Translations under genes and position numbers: made by a program
Part shown: piece by piece, positions 17,448 to 25,905 of the stretch
Position numbering within the stretch: the first letter of the stretch is position 1
Layout: every line of letters starts with the position of its first letter
The notes under the pieces: generated by a model
The model's database searches: none
Seen by the model: only the letters and a program-made list of their open reading frames with translations
What the model was told of the DNA's origin: nothing
Assembly: GCA_026421245.1 (NCBI GenBank)
Contig: JAPKDJ010000016.1
Coordinates: 1-62,949 of the forward strand
From: Akkermansiaceae bacterium
GTDB lineage: Bacteria; Verrucomicrobiota; Verrucomicrobiia; Verrucomicrobiales; Akkermansiaceae
Length of the DNA stretch: 62,949 bases
Direction: 5' to 3'

Positions 17448-18704
17448 TCAAGATTCCGGGCCCGCCGAATTGCGGGCGGCCCACGCAGCCGCTTCGCGCA
17501 ATTTATCTTTTTTACTTTTGCGGCGCCCCTTGACACCGCCAGTTCCCGACGATTTCAGAGGCGCAGGATCAGTGGGTTCAAAGCCCACAATCACTTCGCG
17601 GGGAAGAGACAACTCGTTTCGTTTCTCAATCAAGTTGAAGTGCGCCGCTGATTCCGCCGTCACAAAACTAATCGCCTCCCCTTTCTCTCCGGCGCGCCCC
17701 GTTCGCCCGATGCGGTGAATATAATCGGACGGCGATCGCGGCAGGTCATAATTAAGCACCACCGGCAATCGCACGATGTCTAGCCCGCGCGCCGCCAGGT
17801 CGGTCGCAACAAGAACCTGAATCTCTCCGTTTTTAAAATCACGTAAGACCTCACTTCGGGCTCCTTGGCTGAGATCACCATGCAAGGAAAGGGCCTCGAG
17901 CCCATTGCGGACTAATTTGTCAGCAACGTGATCCGCCGCGTATTTCTTCGCCACAAAAACCAGCACCCGCTCCCAACCTTCTTCAGCGATCAAATGACGA
18001 AGCAAGGGCGTCCGCCTCGCGGTATCCACCCGGATGGCACGCTGCACAATATCCGGCACATCCTCTGGCTCCGACTCGATTAAAATCCGACGGGGCTCGT
18101 GTAAAAGATCCTGCGCGATTGACTCCACCGCTGATGGAAAGGTCGCGGAAAACAACAAATTCTGGCGCTCCCTCGGCAGTAACGACAAAATACGGGAAAG
18201 TTCATCCGCGAACCCCAAATCGAGCATCCGATCAGCTTCATCCAAAACCAAGGAGCTCACGCCATCAAGCGCCACCGCATTGTGGTCGACCAAATCGAGA
18301 AGACGTCCCGGAGTCGCCACGATGATATCCGCCCCTCCGCGCAAGGCCATCATTTGAGGGTTGATTGAAACTCCTCCCACCGCACTGACCACTTTGATCT
18401 TCTCAGGGAGATCCTTGGCATACTCCTGCACCACTTCCCTCACCTGAGCCGCGAGTTCGCGGGTGGGCACCAGAATCAGGGCATGAATCCTCTTTGGTTT
18501 CGTCCGCAGTGCTTCCAACCACCGCTGAAGAATTGGAAGCACGAAGGCCGTCGTCTTTCCCGACCCAGTTTTTGCGGTGACTAAAAGATCACTCCCAGAG
18601 AGCACCTCCGGAATAGCCGCCAACTGCACTGGCGTGGGCTCATCAAATTGAGCAACAGCTTGAACCAGCGGTGCCGACAAACCGAAAGAAGAGAATGGCA
18701 TCAA
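17448..18704 (-). CDS. DEAD-box ATP-dependent RNA helicase, RhlE-like
   Basis: All helicase motifs are visible in the 418-residue chain: Q motif (PTPVQLAAIP), motif I (AKTGSGKT, about residue 44), Ia (PTRELA), GG, TPGR, motif II DEAD (near 155), motif III SAT, motif V (ATDLAARGLD) and motif VI (HRIGRTGRAG, near 340). The C-terminal tail is basic (KGRRKSKKDKLREAAAW) and would help RNA binding. It unwinds short RNA duplexes in the cytoplasm, in ribosome assembly or mRNA turnover. RhlE and SrmB-like groups are hard to separate by eye. It faces the coiled-coil gene tail to tail. The 277 bases upstream of its start hold no gene I can support. Confidence 0.92.
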   Translation of the reverse strand: MMPFSSFGLSAPLVQAVAQFDEPTPVQLAAIPEVLSGSDLLVTAKTGSGKTTAFVLPILQRWLEALRTKPKRIHALILVPTRELAAQVREVVQEYAKDLPEKIKVVSAVGGVSINPQMMALRGGADIIVATPGRLLDLVDHNAVALDGVSSLVLDEADRMLDLGFADELSRILSLLPRERQNLLFSATFPSAVESIAQDLLHEPRRILIESEPEDVPDIVQRAIRVDTARRTPLLRHLIAEEGWERVLVFVAKKYAADHVADKLVRNGLEALSLHGDLSQGARSEVLRDFKNGEIQVLVATDLAARGLDIVRLPVVLNYDLPRSPSDYIHRIGRTGRAGEKGEAISFVTAESAAHFNLIEKRNELSLPREVIVGFEPTDPAPLKSSGTGGVKGRRKSKKDKLREAAAWAARNSAGPES

Positions 18705-18981
18705 TTCTTCTAGAAGCGATCCAGCCCCTCAGCAACCCCCATCCTTCCACACTCGCAGCAATTCAATCCAGAAAGACCGCACGCCCCAACCCCCCGAGGT
18801 CCCCAGCACACCCAGAGGATTTCTCGCTGTCCACCTCAAAGGAACGGAGTTGCAAGTGTCTCAATATAAGGCCGATCAATGGAGTAAAAGCTGGCAGTCC
18901 ACCCTTTCTCTCGGCCTGTGACTCCCATCACCAACTGCCCGAGAGCCTCCCTCCTTCCGTCAAAAGATCTCCGCGCCTTGA

Positions 18982-20283
18982 TTACCTTTCCGGTGACAGA
19001 TCAACGCAAATCAATTGATTCTGACTCCGCATCACGAGTTTGCCATTCGAGAATGCCAGAGGAGCCCAGAGTTCCTTTCCGGTTTCCTTGGTGAAGACCT
19101 TCGCTTTCGCTAGCTCGTGATACTTCTTCCCGGGTTTGATCAGGCGGAGCTCACCGGTATCTCCATCTTGGCTGACAATGAGGCCACCGACGTTGATAAT
19201 TGCGCCTCCGTTAAAACCAGGTTTGTTTCCAGTGAACCAGTGAGTCATTCCGTCAGGAGAAAGGGAAACTAGGCCGCTGGCCGTGGGCTGATTTTTTCCG
19301 GTTGCCGCACCTCGGCGCCGGCGCCCGCCATCAGCCGTCATGTAGAGTTTCCCGTCAATGAGAAGAGGAATGTGAAACTTTGCTCCATAGGGAGGCTGAG
19401 CAGTCTTGGTCACAGTGATCTTTCCGTCCTTTTCAGCAAATTTCAGCAAGCGCGTCCCGCGTCCATATCCCACCGTGTAAACAGCCGTGTCCTTGCTCAG
19501 CACCGCGAGGTTTGGGATGGCGTTGAAGATTCCCGAACCCATGTCCTCGGAGAACTTAAAGAGCGTCTTGCCCGAATTGGGATCGACTCCCAGGAGAACA
19601 AGTTTCTCCCGGTTAATATCACCCGGCATAGTGAGGATTTTTTTCCCCAGAAGCGAGACCAACGAAGGAGACGAATGTGATGAGCCAAAGGGCTCACTCT
19701 TCCAAACCGTCTTCCCTGTTTTAATATCGAGAGCGGCGAGCCCCACCTTTGGCGAAGTGGGCGCAATGAAACAAAGATCCCCCTGAATGATGGGGTGAAT
19801 GGAATAACCAAATCGCGGAGGCTCGGTCTCGAAACGCTCCGTAGGATTCACGACCCAGCGTGCTTTGTGAGTTTTACGATCGATACAATAAATATGACCG
19901 TAGCCACTGGTGGCATAGACCGCGTCGGCCGTGACCGTTGGCACACCACGCGAACCCGGGTGGGAGATCCTCCCTGGAATATCATACTTCCAGGACCACT
20001 TGGTTTTCCCTGTTTTAAGATCACGGCAGAAAACAACATCGGCAGCTTGATCAACCCGGTCGATATGGAAAACTTCGTCACCGACAATCGCAGCCCCACC
20101 GAAACCGACACTCACATCAACTTCCCAGACAAGAGGTGGACCCCCAGCAGGAAGGGCCGCCGCAATGGTCTCATCAAGAACACTATTGTTTTGATTGGGT
20201 CCCATAAATTGAGGCCAATCGGCAGCATGCACAGAGGAAAGAAGAAGGAGGGCAAGTGTGGCGTTTCTGGCGTGCGTTGTCAT
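18982..20283 (-). CDS. Secreted PQQ-like beta-propeller protein
   Basis: A 433-residue exported protein with signal peptide MTTHARNATLALLLLSSVHA and then the opening ADWPQFMGPNQNNSV typical of the outer-membrane-assembly-like or 'PQQ-binding-like' propellers of Planctomycetes and Verrucomicrobia. Repeated blades end with the tryptophan-docking pattern (DLKTGKTKWSWKYD, DIKTGKTVWKSEP, DPNSGKTLFKFSE). No clear calcium/PQQ catalytic Asp pair is seen, so a redox role is not shown; it may be a binding scaffold. It is monocistronic and divergent from the next cytochrome gene across about 260 bases. It is related in fold to the two tandem propeller proteins at 42791-46623. Confidence 0.85.
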   Translation of the reverse strand: MTTHARNATLALLLLSSVHAADWPQFMGPNQNNSVLDETIAAALPAGGPPLVWEVDVSVGFGGAAIVGDEVFHIDRVDQAADVVFCRDLKTGKTKWSWKYDIPGRISHPGSRGVPTVTADAVYATSGYGHIYCIDRKTHKARWVVNPTERFETEPPRFGYSIHPIIQGDLCFIAPTSPKVGLAALDIKTGKTVWKSEPFGSSHSSPSLVSLLGKKILTMPGDINREKLVLLGVDPNSGKTLFKFSEDMGSGIFNAIPNLAVLSKDTAVYTVGYGRGTRLLKFAEKDGKITVTKTAQPPYGAKFHIPLLIDGKLYMTADGGRRRRGAATGKNQPTASGLVSLSPDGMTHWFTGNKPGFNGGAIINVGGLIVSQDGDTGELRLIKPGKKYHELAKAKVFTKETGKELWAPLAFSNGKLVMRSQNQLICVDLSPER

Positions 20284-20340
20284 TGCGGAATGAATATGAA
20301 GACTCGAATCGTAGAGAACGGGACCTAAAAGGACAATGTT

Positions 20341-20517
20341 TCAGAACTCTCTGCGTAATAGAAAAATAGCCCCTCCGCCTCCGCAGCCCGAATCAACACG
20401 ATAAATCCCTTTCCCATCATCGGTATCTTCATAGTGAAAGGAGGTTCGAAATAGAGCCTCTCCCAGAATCCACCTCACCTTCGATTCCAGAAATGCTCTT
20501 TCTTGGCTAAAGAGCAT
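20341..20517 (-). CDS. Putative small protein, 58 residues
   Basis: A short minus-strand frame runs from an ATG at 20515-20517 to a TGA at 20341-20343. The product reads MLFSQERAFLESKVRWILG... and ends in a glycine-rich segment with one cysteine (YRVDSGCGGGGAIFLLRREF). Its sequence looks protein-like and it is codirectional with the downstream beta-propeller gene (57 bases away). The start codon and first six codons lie inside a perfect 11-base inverted repeat (20491-20519). No family is recognised. It may instead be the tail of a decayed gene, as no good ribosome binding site is visible. Confidence 0.4.
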   Translation of the reverse strand: MLFSQERAFLESKVRWILGEALFRTSFHYEDTDDGKGIYRVDSGCGGGGAIFLLRREF

Positions 20518-20519
20518 TT
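20491..20519. promoter_or_regulatory. Perfect 11-base inverted repeat in the divergent promoter region
   Basis: AAATGCTCTTT at 20491-20501 and AAAGAGCATTT at 20509-20519 are exact reverse complements separated by seven bases. The repeat sits 25 bases upstream of the chosen start of the 794-residue cytochrome gene (20545) and covers the start codon of the small minus-strand ORF. It could be an operator for a dimeric regulator or an RNA hairpin hiding a start codon. It lacks a following T-run on either strand, so it is not a classical terminator. Confidence 0.5.
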
Positions 20520-20544
20520 CCGGCTAAGTATCAACTCCACCACC

Positions 20545-22929
20545 ATGTTGCGTCGCATTCTTATCACCTTCTTCAGCCTACACTCACTGGCCGTCGCAGA
20601 AATCTCTTTCAACCAAGACATCCGCCCCATCCTTTCCGGAAAATGCATCCAATGCCATGGACCGGATGATGGCGTCGACGCCAAGGGGAAGCCCAACCGG
20701 AAAGCCGGGCTCCGCCTCGACACTCCCGAAGGCGCCTACGCTGTCAACAAAGACGGATTCCAGGCCCTCAAACCAGGCTCACTCAAAGACTCCGAAGCCT
20801 GGGTTCGCATCATGGACAAAAAGGATCCCATGCCCCCCGCCGACGGACACGCCAAGCCGCTCTCGTCCGACGAAAAAGTCCTCATCAAGCAATGGATCGA
20901 ACAAGGCGCAAAATACGAAGCCTTCTGGGCCTTCGTCCCAGCAAAAAAACAAGCTGCTCCATCCACAAAAATCTCCACCTGGTCCAAGTCCAGCATCGAC
21001 AATTTCACCCTCGCCAAAATGGAGGACGCTGGAAAATCACCAAAACAAAAAACCGATAAACGCACCCTCATTCGGCGCCTCTCTCTCGACCTCACCGGCC
21101 TCCCGCCTACTCTTGATGAGATCAGCCAATTCCTCGCCGACACCTCGCCCGACGCCGACGCCAAACTCGTCGACCGCCTCATGACCAAGCCCGCTTACGG
21201 CGAGCACATGGCAAAATTCTGGCTCGACCTCGTCCGCGTCGCCGACACCAACGGCAACCACCACGACCACTTCCGCGACCACTCGCCCTACCGCGACTGG
21301 GTCATCCAAGCCTTTAACAAAAACCTCCCCTACGATGAATTCACAAAGTTTCAAATCGCCGGTGACCTCTACGAAAAACCCACTCAAGAACAACTCATCG
21401 CCTCCGGCTTTAACCGCCTTCACCTCATCATCGATCGCGGAACCGCTCTTCCCGAAGAGAGCCATTTTAAAAACGTCGTCGACAGAGTTTCAGCCGTTGG
21501 CACCGCCTTCATGGGCCTCACCATGGGCTGCGCCGTCTGCCACGATCACAAATACGACCCCATCACCCAGAAGGATTTCTACCAAATGTATGCCTTCTTC
21601 AACAACTTTGACGGAGCGCCCGAAACCGGCGGACGCGGCGGACCCGATTTCTTTCGCGGCCTTCAGCCACCCTACATCGACCTCCCCAGCAAAGATCAAA
21701 AAATCAAACTCGCGGAATTTGATGCTCAAACAAAATCCGCCAATGATCGGATCGCCAAAATCAAAGAACTCCTCGCCTTCCCCGTAATCCCTGCTGGCAA
21801 CCCCGAGTTCGAGAACTTGTCGAAAGAACAAGTCACCGCAGAACTCAAAGAAACCGAAAAGAAGCCCGCAGAAATTCAAAAACAGCGCAATGCCTACCTT
21901 CGCCAAATCCGCGGTGCCATGGTCATGCGCGAGCGCCAGGACGTGAAGCCCACCCACATACGCATCCGAGGTAACTACGACCAACTCGGCGCCGAAGTCA
22001 CCCGAAACACCCCCGCCTTTCTCCCGCCACTCAACACCGCAGGAAACTCTCCCTCCCGCATGGACCTCGCCAACTGGCTCGTGGATCAAAAGAATCCCCT
22101 CACCGCCCGTGTCGCCGTCAATCGCTTCTGGCAACAACTCTTCGGCTCCGGCATCGTCAAAACATCCGAAGACTTCGGCGCCCAAGGCATGTGGCCCACC
22201 CACCCCAGGCTCCTCGACCACCTCACCATCCAATTCATCGAATCAGGCTGGGATGTCAAAACCTTCATGAAGTCTCTCGTCCTCTCCGAGACCTATCAAC
22301 AATCCTCCTTCGGCACCTCGGTCGATTTCGAAACCGACCCCGAGAACCTCCTCCTCGCCCGGGGCTCCCGAACCCGGCTCGACTCCGAAGTCATCCGCGA
22401 CCAGCTCCTCGCTGTCACCGGACTCCTCAATCCCGAAATGGGGGGACGTTCCATCAAAACCCCTCAACCCGCCGGCATCTGGAAAATGGTCGCCCTCCCC
22501 TCCTCTTACCCCAACTCGTTCCAGGCCGATCCCGCCCCCCTCGACACCAGACGCTCCATTTACACCTTCTGGAAACGCGGGCTCGCCCCTCCCCAGATGA
22601 CGATCTTCGATGCCCCAAGCCGCGACGCCTGCATCGCCCGCCGCGAGCGCACCAACACCCCTCTCCAGGCCCTTCTCCTCATGAACGAGCCTGAGTATTT
22701 CAAAGCTGCCCAAAACAAAGCAACCAAGCTCCTCGCCGAGCCCGGCACCGAAGATGAAAAACTCACTCGTCTCCACGAGACCATCACTGCCCAACTCCCT
22801 TCCCCCGAAACCCTCAACCTCCTGAAGGGCGGCCTCGCCTCCTTCAAGCAGGAAGGCGACGAACACTTTGCCTGGACCATGACCGTCCACACCCTCCTCA
22901 ACCAGGACTCCTTCAAAAACAAACAATAA
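20545..22929 (+). CDS. PSD1-type secreted cytochrome: CxxCH, DUF1549, DUF1553
   Basis: A 794-residue protein from the ATG at 20545, which gives the signal peptide [18 protein letters not shown]. An ATG 42 bases further upstream would add charged residues and overlap the inverted repeat, so it is rejected. The haem site is C34-I-Q-C37-H38 in [14 protein letters not shown]1549 starts near 170 ([15 protein letters not shown]) and includes a CAVCH motif near 330. DUF1553 covers about 510-770 ([36 protein letters not shown]). Unlike the paralogue at 12778 it lacks the discoidin-like insert. It is followed after 146 bases by a DUF1501 gene. Function is unknown beyond haem binding and export. Confidence 0.9.
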   Translation: MLRRILITFFSLHSLAVAEISFNQDIRPILSGKCIQCHGPDDGVDAKGKPNRKAGLRLDTPEGAYAVNKDGFQALKPGSLKDSEAWVRIMDKKDPMPPADGHAKPLSSDEKVLIKQWIEQGAKYEAFWAFVPAKKQAAPSTKISTWSKSSIDNFTLAKMEDAGKSPKQKTDKRTLIRRLSLDLTGLPPTLDEISQFLADTSPDADAKLVDRLMTKPAYGEHMAKFWLDLVRVADTNGNHHDHFRDHSPYRDWVIQAFNKNLPYDEFTKFQIAGDLYEKPTQEQLIASGFNRLHLIIDRGTALPEESHFKNVVDRVSAVGTAFMGLTMGCAVCHDHKYDPITQKDFYQMYAFFNNFDGAPETGGRGGPDFFRGLQPPYIDLPSKDQKIKLAEFDAQTKSANDRIAKIKELLAFPVIPAGNPEFENLSKEQVTAELKETEKKPAEIQKQRNAYLRQIRGAMVMRERQDVKPTHIRIRGNYDQLGAEVTRNTPAFLPPLNTAGNSPSRMDLANWLVDQKNPLTARVAVNRFWQQLFGSGIVKTSEDFGAQGMWPTHPRLLDHLTIQFIESGWDVKTFMKSLVLSETYQQSSFGTSVDFETDPENLLLARGSRTRLDSEVIRDQLLAVTGLLNPEMGGRSIKTPQPAGIWKMVALPSSYPNSFQADPAPLDTRRSIYTFWKRGLAPPQMTIFDAPSRDACIARRERTNTPLQALLLMNEPEYFKAAQNKATKLLAEPGTEDEKLTRLHETITAQLPSPETLNLLKGGLASFKQEGDEHFAWTMTVHTLLNQDSFKNKQ

Positions 22930-22988
22930 GCCCCTGGGAACGCCAAGCTCCAGCTCAGCGACTCTCCACTTCAAGCACTCCTCCCAAA

Positions 22989-23014
22989 ATCTGCGTTCAT
23001 CTGCGAAATCTACG
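22989..23014. repeat. TCTGCG-type intergenic repeat, second copy
   Basis: The 146-base gap between the second cytochrome gene and its DUF1501 partner contains ATCTGCGTTCATCTGCGAAA followed by TCTACGG. It is a tandem of three TCTGCG-like units spaced 10-11 bases. The matching gap of the first pair holds a related element at 15611-15636. No such element is found in the 13-base gap of the DUF1592-DUF1552 pair. Confidence 0.45.
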
Positions 23015-23075
23015 GATATCCCCTCCCAACCAAGCCCCAGGCATTTCACTTTTCACCATTCACTCTTCTCTCCTC

Positions 23076-24506
23076 ATGTTCGATCCACAAACGCGTCGTC
23101 AATTCCTCAATACCTCCGGCATGGGCCTCGGTGCCACTGTCCTCGGAAACCTTGCCGCCCAAGCCGAAATCTCTTCAGGGAACACCCACCGCTACCACCT
23201 CCCAAAAGCTCCAGCCAAACGCGTCATCTTCCTCTTTATGGGCGGCGCACCTTCCCAGCTCGACCTCTTCGACTACAAGCCCGACCTTCACAAGCGCTTC
23301 AAAGAAGAACTCCCCGAGTCCATCCACAAAGGACAACGAGTCACCGCCATGACCAAAGGCAAAGCCAAACTCGTCGCACCTTCCATGTTTAAATTCAACC
23401 AACATGGAAAAAGCGGCATGCGGCTCTCCGAAGTCCTCCCTCACCTCGGCTCCGTCGCCGACGACCTCGCCCTCATCAACTCCACCTCAACCACCGCGAT
23501 CAACCACGATCCCGGTAAAACCCTTTTCTGCACCGGGACCGAAATTCCCGGCAAAGCCTCCATGGGTGCCTGGCTCTCCTACGGCCTCGGCCGCCTCAAC
23601 GAGAATCTCCCCGACTTCATCGTTCTCAACTCTGCTTTCTGGACCGGAGGAACAGGAAATGTCCAAGGCCTCTACTCCCGCCTCTGGGGCTCTGGTTTTC
23701 TACCGTCCAAACATCAAGGTGTTCCCTTCCAGCCCACTGGCGATCCCGTTCTCTTCCTTTCCAATCCCAAAAGTGTCACCCGCGAGTCACGCCACAAGAT
23801 GCTCGACCTCGTCACCAAGCTCAACGAGGAACACATAGCAAAAGTTGGCGACCCCGAAATTCAAACCACCATCGCCCAACAGGAAATGGCCTTCCGTATG
23901 CAGGCCAGTGTCCCCGAACTCACCGACCTCACCGGTGAGAATGAAGCCCTCAACGAAAAGCTTTACGGACCCGAGATCAAGAAATCCGGTTCTTTCGCCC
24001 GCAACTGCCTTCTCGCCCGACGCATGGCCGAACGCGGCGTCCGCTTTATCCAACTCTTCCACCGCGGTTGGGATCACCACGTTGGCCTGCCCAAGAAAGT
24101 CCGGGGTCAGGCCTACGATGTTGACCAAGCCTGCGCCGGCCTCATCAAAGATCTCAAGCAACGCGGCATGCTCGATGAAACCCTCATTGTCTTCGCCGGA
24201 GAATTCGGACGAACCACCTATGGCCAGGGCAAACTCGAACGTGACCAATACGGCCGTGACCACCATCCCAAATGCTTCTCCACCTGGATGGCCGGCGGAG
24301 GAGTCAAAGGCGGAATCACCTACGGCGAGACCGACGACTACTCCTACAACGTCATCAAGGATGAAGTGCCCATCCGCGACTTCAACGCCACCATTCTCCA
24401 CCAACTCGGCATCGACCACGACCGCCTCACCTTCCCCTTCATGGGCCTCGACCAAAAACTCACCGGCGTCAATCCCGCCAAAGTTGTGAAAGGCATCCTT
24501 TCCTAA
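23076..24506 (+). CDS. Tat-exported DUF1501 protein, partner of the 20545 cytochrome
   Basis: A 476-residue DUF1501 protein with a twin-arginine signal (TRRQFLNTSGMGLGATVLGN). The same landmarks as in the first copy are seen: FLFMGGAPSQLDLFDYKPDL near residue 51, LFHRGWDHHVGLP near 325, AGEFGRTTYGQG near 372 and GRDHHPKCFSTWMAGGG near 390. These Asp, Glu, Arg and His residues are likely the metal site of the alkaline-phosphatase-like fold. The two DUF1501 proteins are full length but clearly diverged, so they are old paralogues and not a recent tandem copy. It is immediately followed by the remnant of an M15 peptidase. Confidence 0.9.
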   Translation: MFDPQTRRQFLNTSGMGLGATVLGNLAAQAEISSGNTHRYHLPKAPAKRVIFLFMGGAPSQLDLFDYKPDLHKRFKEELPESIHKGQRVTAMTKGKAKLVAPSMFKFNQHGKSGMRLSEVLPHLGSVADDLALINSTSTTAINHDPGKTLFCTGTEIPGKASMGAWLSYGLGRLNENLPDFIVLNSAFWTGGTGNVQGLYSRLWGSGFLPSKHQGVPFQPTGDPVLFLSNPKSVTRESRHKMLDLVTKLNEEHIAKVGDPEIQTTIAQQEMAFRMQASVPELTDLTGENEALNEKLYGPEIKKSGSFARNCLLARRMAERGVRFIQLFHRGWDHHVGLPKKVRGQAYDVDQACAGLIKDLKQRGMLDETLIVFAGEFGRTTYGQGKLERDQYGRDHHPKCFSTWMAGGGVKGGITYGETDDYSYNVIKDEVPIRDFNATILHQLGIDHDRLTFPFMGLDQKLTGVNPAKVVKGILS

Positions 24507-24508
24507 GT

Positions 24509-24874
24509 AACCCCGAACGCGTCGAAAAGCTCCCTGCCAAACTCAGACACTTCGCCACTCCAAGTGCCGGAACCTACAACTGGCAGGTCATTGCCGGAAC
24601 GAAACGACTCAGCGTCCACAGTTTTGGAGTAGCCATCGATCTCAATGTCGATGAATCAACCGACTGGAAGTGGGACAAAAAGATGACCTACAAGAACCGG
24701 ATTCCGCCGGGAATCGTGGAAATGTTTGAAAAGCACGGATTCATTTCGGGAGGCAAGTGGCATCACTACGACACGATGTCTTTCGAATATCGCTCGGAAC
24801 TTCTTCTCTTGGTAAAGACGATCTCGAGCCCCAAACAGAAAGATGACGTCTCCTTCACGAGTAACCATTCCTGA
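24509..24874 (+). pseudogene. 3' remnant of an M15-family D-Ala-D-Ala carboxypeptidase
   Basis: Directly after the DUF1501 stop an open frame without a usable start codon encodes NPERVEKLPAKLRHFATPSA..., then SVHSFGVAIDLN, YKNRIPPGIVEMFEKHGF and GGKWHHYDTMSFEYR. These are the zinc-site motifs of M15 peptidases (His and Asp in SxHxxGxAIDLN, and the final His in WHHYD) that trim peptidoglycan peptides. About the first half of a normal protein is missing. The frame is otherwise undamaged to a TGA at 24872-24874, so the truncation looks recent. It could only be expressed by read-through or internal initiation at the ATG at 24683, which would lose part of the zinc site. Confidence 0.7.
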
Positions 24875-24898
24875 ACCGATCCAATTAAACCAGTTTCC

Positions 24899-25882
24899 AT
24901 GATTACAAAAACTCTCTTCACCCTCATCCTTCTGAGCCCGGCCCTGCAGGCAGCAGACGACAATAAACAATCCACCTGGATTGACCCGCAAAAGGCATCC
25001 CAGGAAGATCCAGACTTCTCCTATCAAGGGGAATATTACAAAAAAGGATCTGACTATGGGGTTCAAGTCGTCGCTCTTGGCGGAGGAAAATTCGATGCCT
25101 ACATCCTTGAAGGAGGACTTCCGGGACTGGGATGGGAGAAGGGAAAGGAACGAATCAAACTTTCAGGAGAGATTTCTAAAAATGGCGTCCAGTTCGACTC
25201 CGGCAAAAAGTGGGACATTGCCATCGCCGGCGACACTCTCGCACTCAATCTTTACAAAAAGGCCGCTCATGCCCTCAAGCGAATCGAGCGAAAAAGCCCA
25301 ACCCTCGGAGCCAAACCGCCCGAAGGCGCGACCGTTCTTTTCGACGGATCCGGCGTCGAACACTGGGAGAATGGCCAAATGAAAGGCGGACTGCTGCAAG
25401 CCACTGGCACCACCAGCAAGCCTAAATTCAAAGACTACAAACTCCACCTTGAGTTTCGCACTCCCTACAAACCCTTCGCTCGCGGACAAGGCAGGGGAAA
25501 CAGCGGGGTTTACTTCGGCGGGCGCTGGGAAACCCAGGTCCTCGACTCCTTCGCCCTCGATGGGAAGATGAACGAATGTGGCGGCATCTACTCCATCTCC
25601 GAGCCCGACGTGAACATGTGTCTGCCTCCCCTCACCTGGCAGACCTACGATGTCGATTTTACCGCAGCCAAATTTGACGACAGCGGAAACCGCACCGCCT
25701 GGCCCCACATGACCGTTAAACTCAACGGAGTGCTCATTCACGATAAACGCGAACTGAACAAGGACAACACCACCGCCGCTCCCGGCAAGGGCCCTCTCAA
25801 GGATGAAGCTCTCCCTGTCTATCTCCAGAACCACGGAAATCCTGTTTTCTTCCGTAACATCTGGGTTCTCCCAAAAAAATAA
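24899..25882 (+). CDS. Secreted DUF1080 protein with N-terminal extra domain
   Basis: A 327-residue protein with signal peptide MITKTLFTLILLSPALQA. Residues about 38-125 form a small beta-rich module (YQGEYYKKGSDYGVQVVALG...). DUF1080 follows from about 140 (PEGATVLFDGSGVEHWENGQ) with GRGNSGVYFGGRWETQVLDS at about 201-220, the segment lining the sugar-binding face, and the closing VFFRNIWVLPKK. Many homologues in this phylum share this two-part layout. It probably binds or hydrolyses a modified sugar outside the cytoplasm. It starts 24 bases after the M15 remnant and ends head-on with ftsW, with a hairpin between them. Confidence 0.88.
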   Translation: MITKTLFTLILLSPALQAADDNKQSTWIDPQKASQEDPDFSYQGEYYKKGSDYGVQVVALGGGKFDAYILEGGLPGLGWEKGKERIKLSGEISKNGVQFDSGKKWDIAIAGDTLALNLYKKAAHALKRIERKSPTLGAKPPEGATVLFDGSGVEHWENGQMKGGLLQATGTTSKPKFKDYKLHLEFRTPYKPFARGQGRGNSGVYFGGRWETQVLDSFALDGKMNECGGIYSISEPDVNMCLPPLTWQTYDVDFTAAKFDDSGNRTAWPHMTVKLNGVLIHDKRELNKDNTTAAPGKGPLKDEALPVYLQNHGNPVFFRNIWVLPKK

Positions 25883-25905
25883 TCAAAGTTCGGCTATAGC
25901 CGAAC
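25871..25905 (-). terminator. Terminator of the dcw cluster, overlapping the ftsW stop
   Basis: GTTCGGCTATAGCCGAAC at 25888-25905 is a perfect palindrome with a seven-base stem and a four-base loop. Read on the minus strand it is followed by a T-rich run (the complement of the A-run near 25873-25887), as expected for an intrinsic terminator. The TAG of ftsW (25894-25896) lies in the loop region. On the plus strand there is no T-run, so it works mainly for the minus-strand operon. Confidence 0.6.

Noticed and set aside
20503..20544. Earlier start for the 20545 cytochrome
   Set aside because: It would put 14 charged residues ahead of the signal peptide and cover the inverted repeat; the later ATG gives a normal signal.
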